A model generated the notes under the pieces. It ran no database searches and was not told the origin of the DNA. It saw only the letters and a program-made list of their open reading frames with translations. A stretch of 64,000 bases of DNA from IMG/VR virus record IMGVR_UViG_3300027749_000055, positions 1-64,000 of that record; one strand, 5' to 3'. Origin of the DNA: a virus. Positions 15,617-22,736 of this stretch are shown piece after piece (positions within the stretch are counted from its first letter, which is position 1; every line of letters begins with the position of its first letter). The position numbers and the translations under genes are program-made.

Positions 15617-15645
15617 AGTGTATCAGGGTTGAGTACCAACTGCAA
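15617..15645 (-). promoter_or_regulatory. Promoter of tandem ParB-like gene
   Basis: Minus-strand TTGCAG (15640-15645), 17-base spacer containing ACTCAACCCTG, and TACACT (15617-15622). It sits just after the tRNA-Gln gene and matches the phage promoter consensus. Confidence 0.7.
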
Positions 15646-15657
15646 GTTATTTATTAG

Positions 15658-15729
15658 CACGGGGGCAAGGACTCGAACCCTGAATGGCAGAGCCAAAATC
15701 TGCTGTGTTGCCAATTACACCACCCCCGT
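15658..15729 (-). tRNA. tRNA-Gln (anticodon UUG)
   Basis: 72-base cloverleaf. Acceptor ACGGGGG pairs with CCCCCGT; D arm GTGT/ACAC; anticodon stem CAGA/TCTG around loop TTTTGGC, giving UUG; T arm CAGGG-TTCGAGT-CCTTG with one G-U pair. CCA is not encoded. Decodes CAA, complementing phage codon demand. Confidence 0.9.
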
Positions 15730-15751
15730 AAGGCTTGTTCAGTGTATCGCC

Positions 15752-16717
15752 TTAGCGACGGGGGTAATTGGATAATGAACGAAGAAGGTCGTCGGTAAAA
15801 AAGGACTTTTTGGTGTCTTGCGGAACGGTTGTGATTTCCTGCAGTTTCACGCCCTTCTCCTTGTCCCACGTCAAGCCCAACTTCACGGCGTTATCCCACG
15901 TCGTGTTGATTTCGTAGACCGGCAGACGCATTGAGGGGTTCAAAATGTGCATTGCGATAGCCGCAGCCCAATTGTGGTGTCCGTCGAGAACGTGACCGTC
16001 CGAGGTGACAAGGATTCGCTGGTCGTCGGGGTAGCCACCCTTCTTCAAATACGATTCCAAAATTCCACCAGCCTTACGCCCGTTGATTTCTTTCTGAATA
16101 GGCTTTAGGTCTTCGGGGTTCACTTCTTTTTTAGTGAAAGTAATGCCGTGCTTGTCGCCCAGCCATTTCAAAAACTCAGGACGCTCGTTTGATTCAATTT
16201 GTGGCATTTTGATTCGGGCAAAGCCCTTGCCATTGTGTCCAATGAGATATGTGCCCATAAGACGCAGTTCGGTAATGTCGAGCGGTGACTTTCCGCCGAG
16301 GTGCGCCATTGCTTTGATAATGTCGGGAAATGACGTGCGTGTAATTTCGGGGTCACGACCACGCCTCAATGCACGGGCGATATTGGAAGCCATTTCCTTT
16401 ATTTCTTCGGGCGTTTTACCAGCCGTTGTGTGTGGGCCGTGTTCCGGTTGCTTGCGATTAGCGGGAGTTTTGGAATTCGGATTGGTCTTCGGTGCTTTAA
16501 GTCCGTTTCTACTAGCGGGGGCAGGCTTGGGCTTTGCCTCCGTTTTCGGTTGAGGCATTTCCTCACGGGTGGACTGATAACGGTCTTCGGAAACTTGATT
16601 ACGGGCTGGGTCGGATTGACGCTCAGGTTGAGCCGTGGTGTGCCCCTTGACACCAGACCCCTCGCCACCCTTGGCGACGTGCGACAAAAGACTGTCGATA
16701 GAGAATGGCGTTTTCAT
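15752..16717 (-). CDS. Tagged ParB-like protein with a second tag at the C-terminus
   Basis: 321 residues. Begins MKTPFSIDSLLSHVAKGGEG, the tag plus linker variant KGGEGSGVKGHTTAQP. A Pro/Lys-rich low-complexity stretch (about 35-100) precedes a helical domain, then a ParB/sulfiredoxin-like domain with RILVTSDGHVLDGHHNWAAA. This ParB-like form recurs in phage polyvalent proteins. The C-terminus ends SFFTDDLLRSLSNYPRR, nearly the same as the N-terminal tag of the 9.6-kb gene (PFSTSELLRPLSNYP), so this protein appears tagged at both ends. A GGGGG ribosome-binding site precedes the ATG; the longer in-frame extension lies across the tRNA-Ala gene and is rejected. Confidence 0.75.
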   Translation of the reverse strand: MKTPFSIDSLLSHVAKGGEGSGVKGHTTAQPERQSDPARNQVSEDRYQSTREEMPQPKTEAKPKPAPASRNGLKAPKTNPNSKTPANRKQPEHGPHTTAGKTPEEIKEMASNIARALRRGRDPEITRTSFPDIIKAMAHLGGKSPLDITELRLMGTYLIGHNGKGFARIKMPQIESNERPEFLKWLGDKHGITFTKKEVNPEDLKPIQKEINGRKAGGILESYLKKGGYPDDQRILVTSDGHVLDGHHNWAAAIAMHILNPSMRLPVYEINTTWDNAVKLGLTWDKEKGVKLQEITTVPQDTKKSFFTDDLLRSLSNYPRR

Positions 16718-16755
16718 ACCCCCAAGGATACAGAACGATTTTTGAAATCCAATTG

Positions 16756-16828
16756 TGGAGAGTAAGGGACTCGAACCCTTGACCCCCTGCTTGCAAAGCA
16801 GGTGTTCTACCAACTGAACTAACTCCCC
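16756..16828 (-). tRNA. tRNA-Ala (anticodon UGC)
   Basis: 73 bases. Acceptor GGGGAGT with ACTCTCC, D arm with TTAGTTCAGTTGGTAGAAC, anticodon stem CCTGC/GCAGG around TTTGCAA (UGC), T arm AAGGG-TTCGAGT-CCCTT, discriminator A. CCA is not encoded. A TAGAGT -10 box lies about 15 bases upstream. Confidence 0.93.
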
Positions 16829-16842
16829 AAATTCGTCACATC

Positions 16843-16875
16843 ACTCTAGCAACCCTGTTATTGTTCTTCTCGCCG
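16843..16875 (-). promoter_or_regulatory. Probable promoter of tRNA-Ala
   Basis: Minus-strand AACAGGGTTGCTAGAGT contains a TAGAGT -10 at 16843-16848 with a degenerate form of the phage promoter motif. No good -35 box is visible. The predicted transcription start is about eight bases before the tRNA. Confidence 0.4.
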
Positions 16876-16957
16876 TCAAATAACACGGTCTTCGCTGGAA
16901 AGTCTGGCGTTGTAATCAAACTGAAGCAATCCGACACTGCAAAGGTTTAACGATTTA

Positions 16958-16982
16958 CCCCCACTGCAAAGTGGGGGTTTTT
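16958..16982 (+). terminator. Intrinsic terminator with U-tract on plus strand
   Basis: CCCCCACT, loop GCAA, AGTGGGGG, then TTTTT: a textbook plus-strand terminator. It lies just beyond the stop of the minus-strand helicase gene, whose transcript would contain the hairpin without a U-tract. Either it works in both directions or it ends an unseen plus-strand transcript. 16829-16957 has no gene I can support. Confidence 0.75.
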
Positions 16983-16985
16983 CGT

Positions 16986-19469
16986 TTATTGCGCCATTCC
17001 TCGCTGAGCAAGCGCAACAAGAAGGTCGCCCAACAATGAGTTGTCTTCTTGCTCGTCGTCGTCCGAGCCGTCAATGGCACGGTTCACGATTCCCCGCTTG
17101 CGCTCGATAAGAGCCGCAATGTCTTCGTCAATCGTGTTCTGCGTGAGCATTAGCCAACCCGTCACGGAGTCTGTCTGACCGATACGGTGGCAACGGTCTA
17201 CCGCTTGTTCCATATCGGCGGGAGTCCAACCTTGCTCGATAAACAGCACGTCGCTCGCTGCAGTCAGGGTCAGACCAACGCCAGCCGCCTTGATTTGGCA
17301 GGCGATTACCTTCTGGTCGTCTGACTGTTGAAATGCGTCCACGGCTTCCTGACGCTTCTTCATAGACACGCCACCCTGAATCTTGCAATTGCCCGCAAAG
17401 TTATCGGCAACCATATCCACGACTTCCGTGTGCCAACCAAAGACAACCAACTTTTTGTCCTGAGCAAGAAAATCCCGAATCCATTGCTCAGCCGCCTTCA
17501 TCTTCGCCTTGGCTGCGAGTTGCTTTAACGTCGAAATAGAAACAAGGTGTTCTGCGCCACGGGCACGAAGGGCACGTTGCCACGCTTCGTTCTGCGCTTC
17601 CTTGTCGGACGCACCGGACTCACGGGCAATGCGAAGAGCCTCTTCCGAGAGATACTTCACAATGTCGGCTTCCGCCTTCTTGTATTCCTTCATAATGTTC
17701 TTGTCGCCCTCAACGAGAACTTCAGACCACATCTTCGGGGGCAACTCGGTCAGCACGTCAGCCTTGCGACGGCGAACGTAACAGGTCGCACGGAGTTTGC
17801 GATTGAGCGAGGCAAGGGTGCGAGCGTTTGAGCGTCCGTAGGCGTTGCGGAATTGCGACGACCCACCGAAATCGCCCAAGCGGTTCAGCACTTTCAACTG
17901 CGTCATTAGTTCAAGGGGTTGGTTTACGATTGCCGTTCCCGATAGGCAGATACGAACGCCGTCGTCCGTCACTTTCTCGGAAAGCGAGATACACGCCTTG
18001 GCACGAATCGTGCTTCCGTTTTTGATGTAGTGGCTCTCGTCCAAGACCAAGCCCCTGATGTTGCCAAACTTGGAATACCAATGGTCGAGAATGTCGTAGT
18101 TCACGACGTAGATGTCAGCGTCGGGGAGGTTTCCGGACGTGCCCGACAGCACAGCGACCCGAACGCCGTCAATCCACCTCTCAGCCTCTCGCTTCCAATT
18201 TATTTTGAGCGAAGCGGGAACGACCACGACTGCGGGAAAAGCGTTAGCCGCTTTGAGAACGCCCAAGCCCTGCGGGGTCTTGCCTAATCCCATTTCGTCG
18301 CCAATCAGAACGCCCTCATTACCTTCACGAACCTTGGTGAACTTGCCGTCGGCATACTCAAAGCCCATAGCCCGCATTGCATAGCGAACGCCCGCACGTT
18401 GGTAGGGAAACAGTTGAAGGTTGGGCTTACCAAACCCTTCAATAATCAACTCAGCGTCGCTGGCGGACGACGAGGCAATAATGTCTCGAACGTCAGCGGC
18501 TTCTTGGAGAAGAGCCATTGCGTCGGGGGTGACGACAGCCTCTTGCAGTGTTACAAAAGCCAGCACTTCGTCGGCGGCTTCGATTGGAACAAGCCACGCT
18601 CGCTTTGACGGATTCCACGACGAACCAGGCATTTGCCTAACGAGCGAAATGGTCTGAGCGTCGTAAGGGAATGAAAGCGCAAAGTTACGTTCGTGAACGC
18701 TGACGACTGAGCCGTTGCCCATATCAACGTCGGGCAAATCCTTCACTTCGTCGGTGAGGGTGATGTTGTATTCCTCGGCAATCTTGCGGACAAAACCCAC
18801 ACATTCCTTGGAGACAATCCACAACTTTTTTGCGCTATCCCAACGGCGATTGGGAATCGTGCGAACTGCGTCCACAATGTTCGGGTTGTAGTCGAAGCGA
18901 AGGGCGATTGACCCCTCTAAGATGAAGGCGTGACCGGCTGGCTCGGCGGGATTAGCGGACGTGTCTACCTCGTTGAGAATCGCCGTTGCACGTTCAGTGA
19001 TTGGAATGTTGTAGCGACCAGCCCAAGTGACGACTGAGCCATACTTCGCCACGCTGACTTGCCAGCCTCGAAGGTCACGATTCCAAATCGCACCCAAGCC
19101 GGACTTCGGATAGGCAATGTCGCCGTAGGGCAAGAAAACCAGCACCTTGCCACCACGAACGTCAATGCAACGAATGTCGTCTGCACCACGGGCTTCCGGT
19201 GGTTCGGGAATGGCGGTGTAGTCAATTCCGCTCTTAGACAACTGACCCTGATACTTGTGAAGCATTGTCCACGCCTTGCGCTGAAGGGCTGGTGTCCACA
19301 CTTCGGGCGGGGTGCTGGCAAGTTTCTTGCCAAACTTCGAATCAGTGCCGTTGAAACCTTGACCGTCGCTAGACGACGCACCGTCGCAACGGGCGGCTAT
19401 CGCTTGGATAGCGGAAACGAGAATGGGATTTGGTGTGTGAGCGGTGGTTTGCTCTAGAGTCATAGTCAT
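16986..19469 (-). CDS. SNF2-family helicase with HARP-like segments (SMARCAL1-like)
   Basis: 827 residues. Up to three HARP-like segments occupy the N-terminal 300 residues, each with a strand-FPY/FDY-W pattern (for example ALSFPYDAQTISLVRQMPG and ALRFDYNPNIVDAVRTIPN). The ATPase core has Walker A GDEMGLGKTPQ (about 393), Walker B-like DESHYIKN (about 475), LSGTAIVNQP, and the C-terminal RecA-lobe motif CHRIGQTD (about 763). HARP plus SNF2 defines the annealing helicases that regress replication forks. Its likely job is fork restart or recombination. I prefer the start at 19469: it is six bases after a TAAAGT box, implying a leaderless message; 19475 is an alternative. Confidence 0.85.
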   Translation of the reverse strand: MTMTLEQTTAHTPNPILVSAIQAIAARCDGASSSDGQGFNGTDSKFGKKLASTPPEVWTPALQRKAWTMLHKYQGQLSKSGIDYTAIPEPPEARGADDIRCIDVRGGKVLVFLPYGDIAYPKSGLGAIWNRDLRGWQVSVAKYGSVVTWAGRYNIPITERATAILNEVDTSANPAEPAGHAFILEGSIALRFDYNPNIVDAVRTIPNRRWDSAKKLWIVSKECVGFVRKIAEEYNITLTDEVKDLPDVDMGNGSVVSVHERNFALSFPYDAQTISLVRQMPGSSWNPSKRAWLVPIEAADEVLAFVTLQEAVVTPDAMALLQEAADVRDIIASSSASDAELIIEGFGKPNLQLFPYQRAGVRYAMRAMGFEYADGKFTKVREGNEGVLIGDEMGLGKTPQGLGVLKAANAFPAVVVVPASLKINWKREAERWIDGVRVAVLSGTSGNLPDADIYVVNYDILDHWYSKFGNIRGLVLDESHYIKNGSTIRAKACISLSEKVTDDGVRICLSGTAIVNQPLELMTQLKVLNRLGDFGGSSQFRNAYGRSNARTLASLNRKLRATCYVRRRKADVLTELPPKMWSEVLVEGDKNIMKEYKKAEADIVKYLSEEALRIARESGASDKEAQNEAWQRALRARGAEHLVSISTLKQLAAKAKMKAAEQWIRDFLAQDKKLVVFGWHTEVVDMVADNFAGNCKIQGGVSMKKRQEAVDAFQQSDDQKVIACQIKAAGVGLTLTAASDVLFIEQGWTPADMEQAVDRCHRIGQTDSVTGWLMLTQNTIDEDIAALIERKRGIVNRAIDGSDDDEQEDNSLLGDLLVALAQRGMAQ

Positions 19470-19475
19470 ACCCAT

Positions 19476-19500
19476 ACTTTACCACGGTTGAGAGGCAGAA
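19476..19500 (-). promoter_or_regulatory. Leaderless-type promoter of helicase gene
   Basis: CTCAACCGTGG followed by TAAAGT (19476-19481), then six bases and ATG on the minus strand. TAnnnT-N6-ATG is the spacing expected for leaderless transcripts common in actinobacteria. No good -35. Confidence 0.5.
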
Positions 19501-19553
19501 TCTAGTTATTTTGGGCGGTTACAAGAGATTTCTTATAACCTAGGCGGAATTGC

Positions 19554-19817
19554 CTACTTACCTCGGTTGTGGTGTTTGAACAAGGCTTGCTCGGTGGTGT
19601 TAGCCCACTCCGCAATCGTGCGCCAAGTAATTCCGTGTTCACGGAGACGGGTGACGGTCTGGCGACGGTCAATTCCCAACTCCACGACCTTCTTCTCGCT
19701 ATCACGCATTTGCTTGCATACGTCCTGAATGTGTTGTAGCAGTGAAGCGACTTCGGGCGAGTAGTCCTCGTCAATCGTCTTGCGGGTGGGTAGCGGGGTC
19801 ATAGGGTCTTTGGGCAT
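19554..19817 (-). CDS. Small HTH-type DNA-binding protein
   Basis: 87 residues. Mostly helical; the C-terminal half (VTRLREHGITWRTIAEWANTTEQAL) is a clear helix-turn-helix of the type found in small phage regulators. GAAAGGA precedes the ATG. It has its own promoter and lies directly upstream of the helicase gene, so it may regulate that transcript or itself. Confidence 0.65.
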   Translation of the reverse strand: MPKDPMTPLPTRKTIDEDYSPEVASLLQHIQDVCKQMRDSEKKVVELGIDRRQTVTRLREHGITWRTIAEWANTTEQALFKHHNRGK

Positions 19818-19841
19818 TGGAGTATTCCTTTCGCACGGTTG

Positions 19842-19871
19842 AGTGTAGTCGGGTTTGGAACGGGCTGTCTA
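19842..19871 (-). promoter_or_regulatory. Promoter of small HTH gene
   Basis: Minus-strand TAGACA (19866-19871), 18-base spacer, TACACT (19842-19847). Here the conserved ACTCAACCGTG block lies at and just after the -10, rather than before it, suggesting that the block can act as a separate protein-binding site. Confidence 0.6.
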
Positions 19872-20015
19872 GTTGGTTTCAGAAGAATCGCTTTTTACCA
19901 CTTCAGCGACCTTGCATTGGTTGGCGCAGAACCACTCCCCAGACACAAAAAATGCCCGAAGACGACAAAATAAGCAGTGACCTGCCTCGACTTCGGTGGG
20001 GACTAGATTTTCCAT
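19869..20015 (-). CDS. Small zinc-finger protein
   Basis: 48 residues. MENLVPTEVEAGHCLFCRLR followed by WFCANQCKV: a CxxC and a CxxxC pair, probably one zinc finger. GGGG precedes the ATG at a good distance. Its stop codon overlaps the -35 box of the next promoter. Likely a nucleic-acid-binding accessory protein. Confidence 0.65.
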   Translation of the reverse strand: MENLVPTEVEAGHCLFCRLRAFFVSGEWFCANQCKVAEVVKSDSSETN

Positions 20016-20022
20016 AACCCCA

Positions 20023-20397
20023 CTATACCTCAATAATGGTAATTTCTAGTGCGTCCCGTCCGAACTGCGGTGCTAAAAACGTCAGTTTGGTAACTATGTT
20101 GGCGTTATCGTCAATCAACACGCCTGCGTCCACAATTCCGTCAATGGCGGCTTTGACCACAGGGAAACAAGCCCCTACGTCTTGACGGTATCGAGCGTTC
20201 AGGACATACGGCTGAACCACGACCTCGATTTGTTCCAAATGTGGAACCATTGCGTCTTGCGCCAACTCGCAGAAAATCTGCCGCCAAGATTTCACTACTT
20301 TCGCCCGTGCGTGGTGGTGGACGGTGCGTTCCTTGTTGAGCGTGAAATCGGGGCGTTCTTCGTGAACAAGAACGTAGGACTTGGTTTTTTTGCTCAC
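20023..20397 (-). CDS. RusA-like Holliday-junction resolvase
   Basis: 124 residues. The conserved block NARYRQDVGACFPVVKAAID followed by GVLIDDNANIVTKL matches the RusA pattern (D at the start of the helix, DD before the last strands), and the C-terminus RDALEITIIEV is the final strand. RusA enzymes cut four-way junctions symmetrically in replication and recombination. GTG start overlapping the upstream stop (GTGA). Fits with the neighbouring helicase, recombinase and exonuclease. Confidence 0.75.
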   Translation of the reverse strand: MSKKTKSYVLVHEERPDFTLNKERTVHHHARAKVVKSWRQIFCELAQDAMVPHLEQIEVVVQPYVLNARYRQDVGACFPVVKAAIDGIVDAGVLIDDNANIVTKLTFLAPQFGRDALEITIIEV

Positions 20398-20882
20398 AGG
20401 CTCAGCACCTTGAAGGGCGCACGGACTTGGGCGGTGTGATACGCCGAGGCTTTGAGTGCGGTGGTAATACGGTCTTTGCCCGTCATAGTGGTTCCTTGCA
20501 GGGCGAACATTGCGGACATTGCCGATAAGCCTCCTGCGCCAATAGCCGTATAGTTCTCACGAAGTCGAACTACCGAGAAATCATTTCCAATTACCCATAC
20601 GCCCACAACACTAATTACCAAAATCGTTGTGTCGTTTTCGGCTTGCGACGAAGAATTGGATATCCACCAACTTTCAAGGTGGTCACGGAGTTTGTGAGGG
20701 TCGCCAATAAAAGAATCGTAGGCAATCTCCGCAAGACGGAACCCCCCAGAAGCACCCAGAAGGTAATCCTCAGCCTTCCAAACCTTGATTTCGGTCAGCG
20801 ACACGCTGTCTTCGTCAAATGCGCCGGAATCTCCGCCAATCCACGCTTGCTTCTTGTCGTGCCAGCCAACGATAACGGTCAT
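20394..20882 (-). CDS. Ntn-hydrolase, HslV/proteasome-like
   Basis: 162 residues starting MTVIVGWHDKKQAWIGGDSG. Removal of Met would expose Thr as the N-terminal nucleophile, as in HslV and proteasome beta subunits; the GGDSG Asp lies where the second catalytic Asp/Lys region begins, and LLGASGGFRLAE and AIGAGGLSAMSAMFAL are the sheet-helix elements of the fold. Found in a set of actinophages. May cleave host or phage proteins; it has no visible ATPase partner. Start codon lies in a hairpin CCCTA/TAGGG of the leader. Substrate unknown. Confidence 0.75.
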   Translation of the reverse strand: MTVIVGWHDKKQAWIGGDSGAFDEDSVSLTEIKVWKAEDYLLGASGGFRLAEIAYDSFIGDPHKLRDHLESWWISNSSSQAENDTTILVISVVGVWVIGNDFSVVRLRENYTAIGAGGLSAMSAMFALQGTTMTGKDRITTALKASAYHTAQVRAPFKVLSL

Positions 20883-20904
20883 AGGGCAAGAATACTAGAC
20901 CCTA
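20882..20904 (-). promoter_or_regulatory. Leader hairpin ACTAGGG...CCCTATG
   Basis: Five-base-pair stem (TAGGG/CCCTA) whose 3' arm runs into the ATG of the Ntn-hydrolase gene. One of four leaders with this ACTAGGG-loop-CCCTA pattern. Could hide the start codon until opened. Confidence 0.35.
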
Positions 20905-20913
20905 GTGAAATAT

Positions 20914-21432
20914 TTAGATTGAGCCTCGCATACTTGTTCCAAAATCGTTGATTTGACGCATTACAGAGCCCCAAGCACAGTTGTAGTGGCGACCTTCGAT
21001 ACTGCCGTCGGCGTTGCGGGCAAAGTCCTTTTTAGACGGAATCCAAGTGACCTTCACATAGGAGTCAGGCTTGCTCTCTCCCTCGGCTGGCTCGCTCATC
21101 TTTTTTGCACAAACTTTGCAAACAACCTTGTCTATGTCGGGCGAACCCGCTGCCAACTCGACAGTTTGAGCGTTGCGAAGTCGAAGTTTGGAAAACGCTG
21201 TCTTGATAGCGGCGAGCGTGTCGCCAACTTGAATCTTGTGCCACTCCGAGTTGAGGTTGGAACGGAAGACACCGTTACGTCCAGCAACGTAGTCGTGGGT
21301 GTGAGCGTCGGGCATATGCTTACCCGCAATTTGGCTACTGCCAGCGGGGTAACGCCCCGAACCCGGCCCACCTTTAGTCAGCGGGAAGAAATGCTCGTTG
21401 ATGAGATTTTCGGTGGAAAACGGGTTCGTCAT
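20914..21432 (-). CDS. Tagged protein with a CxxC motif
   Basis: 172 residues. Begins MTNPFSTENLINEHFFPLTK, then KGGPGSGRYPAGS: full tag and linker. The body is a single unrecognised domain with KVVCKVCAKK (possible zinc site) and conserved-looking W/D residues (TWIPSKKDFARNADGSIEG). It is separated from the other tagged genes by 4 kb and sits next to the Ntn hydrolase. A TATCGT box is seven bases before the ATG. The extended in-frame N-terminus is rejected for lack of any start signal. Confidence 0.7.
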   Translation of the reverse strand: MTNPFSTENLINEHFFPLTKGGPGSGRYPAGSSQIAGKHMPDAHTHDYVAGRNGVFRSNLNSEWHKIQVGDTLAAIKTAFSKLRLRNAQTVELAAGSPDIDKVVCKVCAKKMSEPAEGESKPDSYVKVTWIPSKKDFARNADGSIEGRHYNCAWGSVMRQINDFGTSMRGSI

Positions 21433-21457
21433 ACTTGTAACGATACAACAGGGTTGG

Positions 21458-21685
21458 TTATTTTCCGTTCTTGATTTGGAAGATGACCGACGGGTACGGG
21501 CGTGGGTCGGCAATGTGTTTTTTCGCCCCTGCCTCCGCCGTGGGCTTGGTGAAAAACCGCTCTAGCCACCCGCAAGAACACTTGGCTTCAAACATATTTC
21601 CAAACATTTGCGACTTGTAGTCCTCAACGGTTGCTGAGTGGTCATCATTCGCAAAAGCGGGAGCGGTCTTCTTCTTAGGGGGCAT
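21458..21685 (-). CDS. Hypothetical CxC protein
   Basis: 75 residues, starting MPPKKKTAPAFANDDHSATV. Contains AKCSCGWLERFFTKPTAEAG and a C-terminal strand (PSVIFQIKNGK). ATG overlaps the upstream stop (TAATG). The CSCGW element with the F-F-T-K stretch suggests a half zinc ribbon. Unknown function. Confidence 0.6.
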   Translation of the reverse strand: MPPKKKTAPAFANDDHSATVEDYKSQMFGNMFEAKCSCGWLERFFTKPTAEAGAKKHIADPRPYPSVIFQIKNGK

Positions 21686-22023
21686 TAGATGTTGCGCTTG
21701 AACAATTCCCAGAACCGTGCGCCACGCTTGACGACAACAATCCATTGGTCGTAGCACATACGTCCCTCACGATATCCCACACACTCCCAAATGGTTCCAA
21801 TGGGCGTGTTCCACGAATCGGGCAAGTCGCAGTTGTGCGGGCTGTAAATAATTCGACCCGTGGGCGGTTGAGGGTGGTGGTGTTCTACCTCAGGAGACGG
21901 CTTAGTGAAATGTTTGCGGTAAGCCTCTTCGCTCATCTTGGGCGCAGAAACAACCCGCCACGGCAGGTTCTTGTTTTCGGCGTTCCATTTGTTTATAAAA
22001 TTCTTGCGCTCTTCGTCGGACAT
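21685..22023 (-). CDS. Hypothetical 112-residue protein
   Basis: Starts MSDEERKNFINKWNAENKNL; helical N-terminus, a Pro/His-rich centre (VEHHHPQPPTGRIIY) and a C-terminal beta-like part with WECVGYREG and VVVKRGARFWEL. GGGGA before the ATG, and the ATG overlaps the stop of a tiny basic gene upstream. No family recognised. Confidence 0.6.
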   Translation of the reverse strand: MSDEERKNFINKWNAENKNLPWRVVSAPKMSEEAYRKHFTKPSPEVEHHHPQPPTGRIIYSPHNCDLPDSWNTPIGTIWECVGYREGRMCYDQWIVVVKRGARFWELFKRNI

Positions 22024-22166
22024 TACTTCCCCATAGCCTTGTGAGCCTCACGACGCTCTGCGTTTCGCCTGTGTAGTGAAGCACGGTTTACGGTTTGTAT
22101 ATTAGACCTGTGCTTGCGTAGGCGCAAGCGTGTTTCGAATCGAGCCAACTCACTGAAAAAAAACAT
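22023..22166 (-). CDS. Small very basic protein
   Basis: 47 residues with AAAGG six bases before the ATG and a stop overlapping the next start (TAATG). About one third of residues are R, K or H, mainly in a helical C-terminal half (RASLHRRNAERREAHKAMGK), suggesting nucleic-acid binding. No family recognised. Confidence 0.5.
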   Translation of the reverse strand: MFFFSELARFETRLRLRKHRSNIQTVNRASLHRRNAERREAHKAMGK

Positions 22167-22175
22167 CGGAAACCT

Positions 22176-22736
22176 TTAGGACTGAGGACGAATTGCAATC
22201 CACAATTGCGTGGGAGTAACAGTATAAATGTCGTCCCAATCAAAGTAGACACCGCCATATCGCAGTGCTTCCGCTGCAAGGGCTGAACAAATCCACGTTC
22301 CATTGCGTCGAACCGACAAAAACCAATCGGGGGTCAAAATGTCCGTGGCGATACACAGGTCGCTCAAAAGTCCATACGGTTTACCCACCTGAGCGTGAGC
22401 AAAGTCAGCCACCCTGTTTGGATTTACTTCCTTTGGCGGGTGAACAATATGAATTGACGCACCTGATTCAATTAGGTTGTGAAGGTTACTTACCACCACG
22501 CCCTTCAGGGTCGCTTGGGCAATCCAAATTTCGTTAGCAAGTTCCCCAACGCTTACCACAACAAAGGTGTGGTTCCACTCACACTCACGCCACTTTAATT
22601 TTTCACCGGCTCTAATCAAGCCACCAAGAACTCCGGTGGTGTGGGCAAATCCAATATCGCCAACTTTGATTTCGCCTTCAGTGACGAGGCGGGGCATTTT
22701 TAGGGAAGCGGTCACGGGTAAGAGCCTACAAGTCAT
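22176..22736 (-). CDS. NlpC/P60-like (YiiX-type) amidase or peptidase
   Basis: 186 residues. The order of catalytic elements is His first (WNHTFVVVSVG) then Cys (GTWICSALAAEALRYGG), the circular permutation seen in YiiX/YebB-type papain-like enzymes; GEIKVGDIGFAHTTG and VGKPYGLLSDLCI are further family-like stretches. Such enzymes cut amide bonds in peptides or lipids. Could be a lysis or entry enzyme, but no cell-wall binding domain is present. The ATG at 22736 overlaps the upstream stop (ATGA); a later Met (MPRLVTEG) is an alternative start. Confidence 0.6.
   Translation of the reverse strand: MTCRLLPVTASLKMPRLVTEGEIKVGDIGFAHTTGVLGGLIRAGEKLKWRECEWNHTFVVVSVGELANEIWIAQATLKGVVVSNLHNLIESGASIHIVHPPKEVNPNRVADFAHAQVGKPYGLLSDLCIATDILTPDWFLSVRRNGTWICSALAAEALRYGGVYFDWDDIYTVTPTQLWIAIRPQS

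Noticed and set aside
15580-15760. Plus-strand frame starting TTG after AGGAGGAACC
   Set aside because: The frame runs across the tRNA-Gln gene and has no promoter; the motif is symmetrical with its complement in the leader.
22176-22736. Endolysin
   Set aside because: Papain-like permuted NlpC fold without a cell-wall binding domain and far from holin-like genes; left as amidase/peptidase of unknown role.
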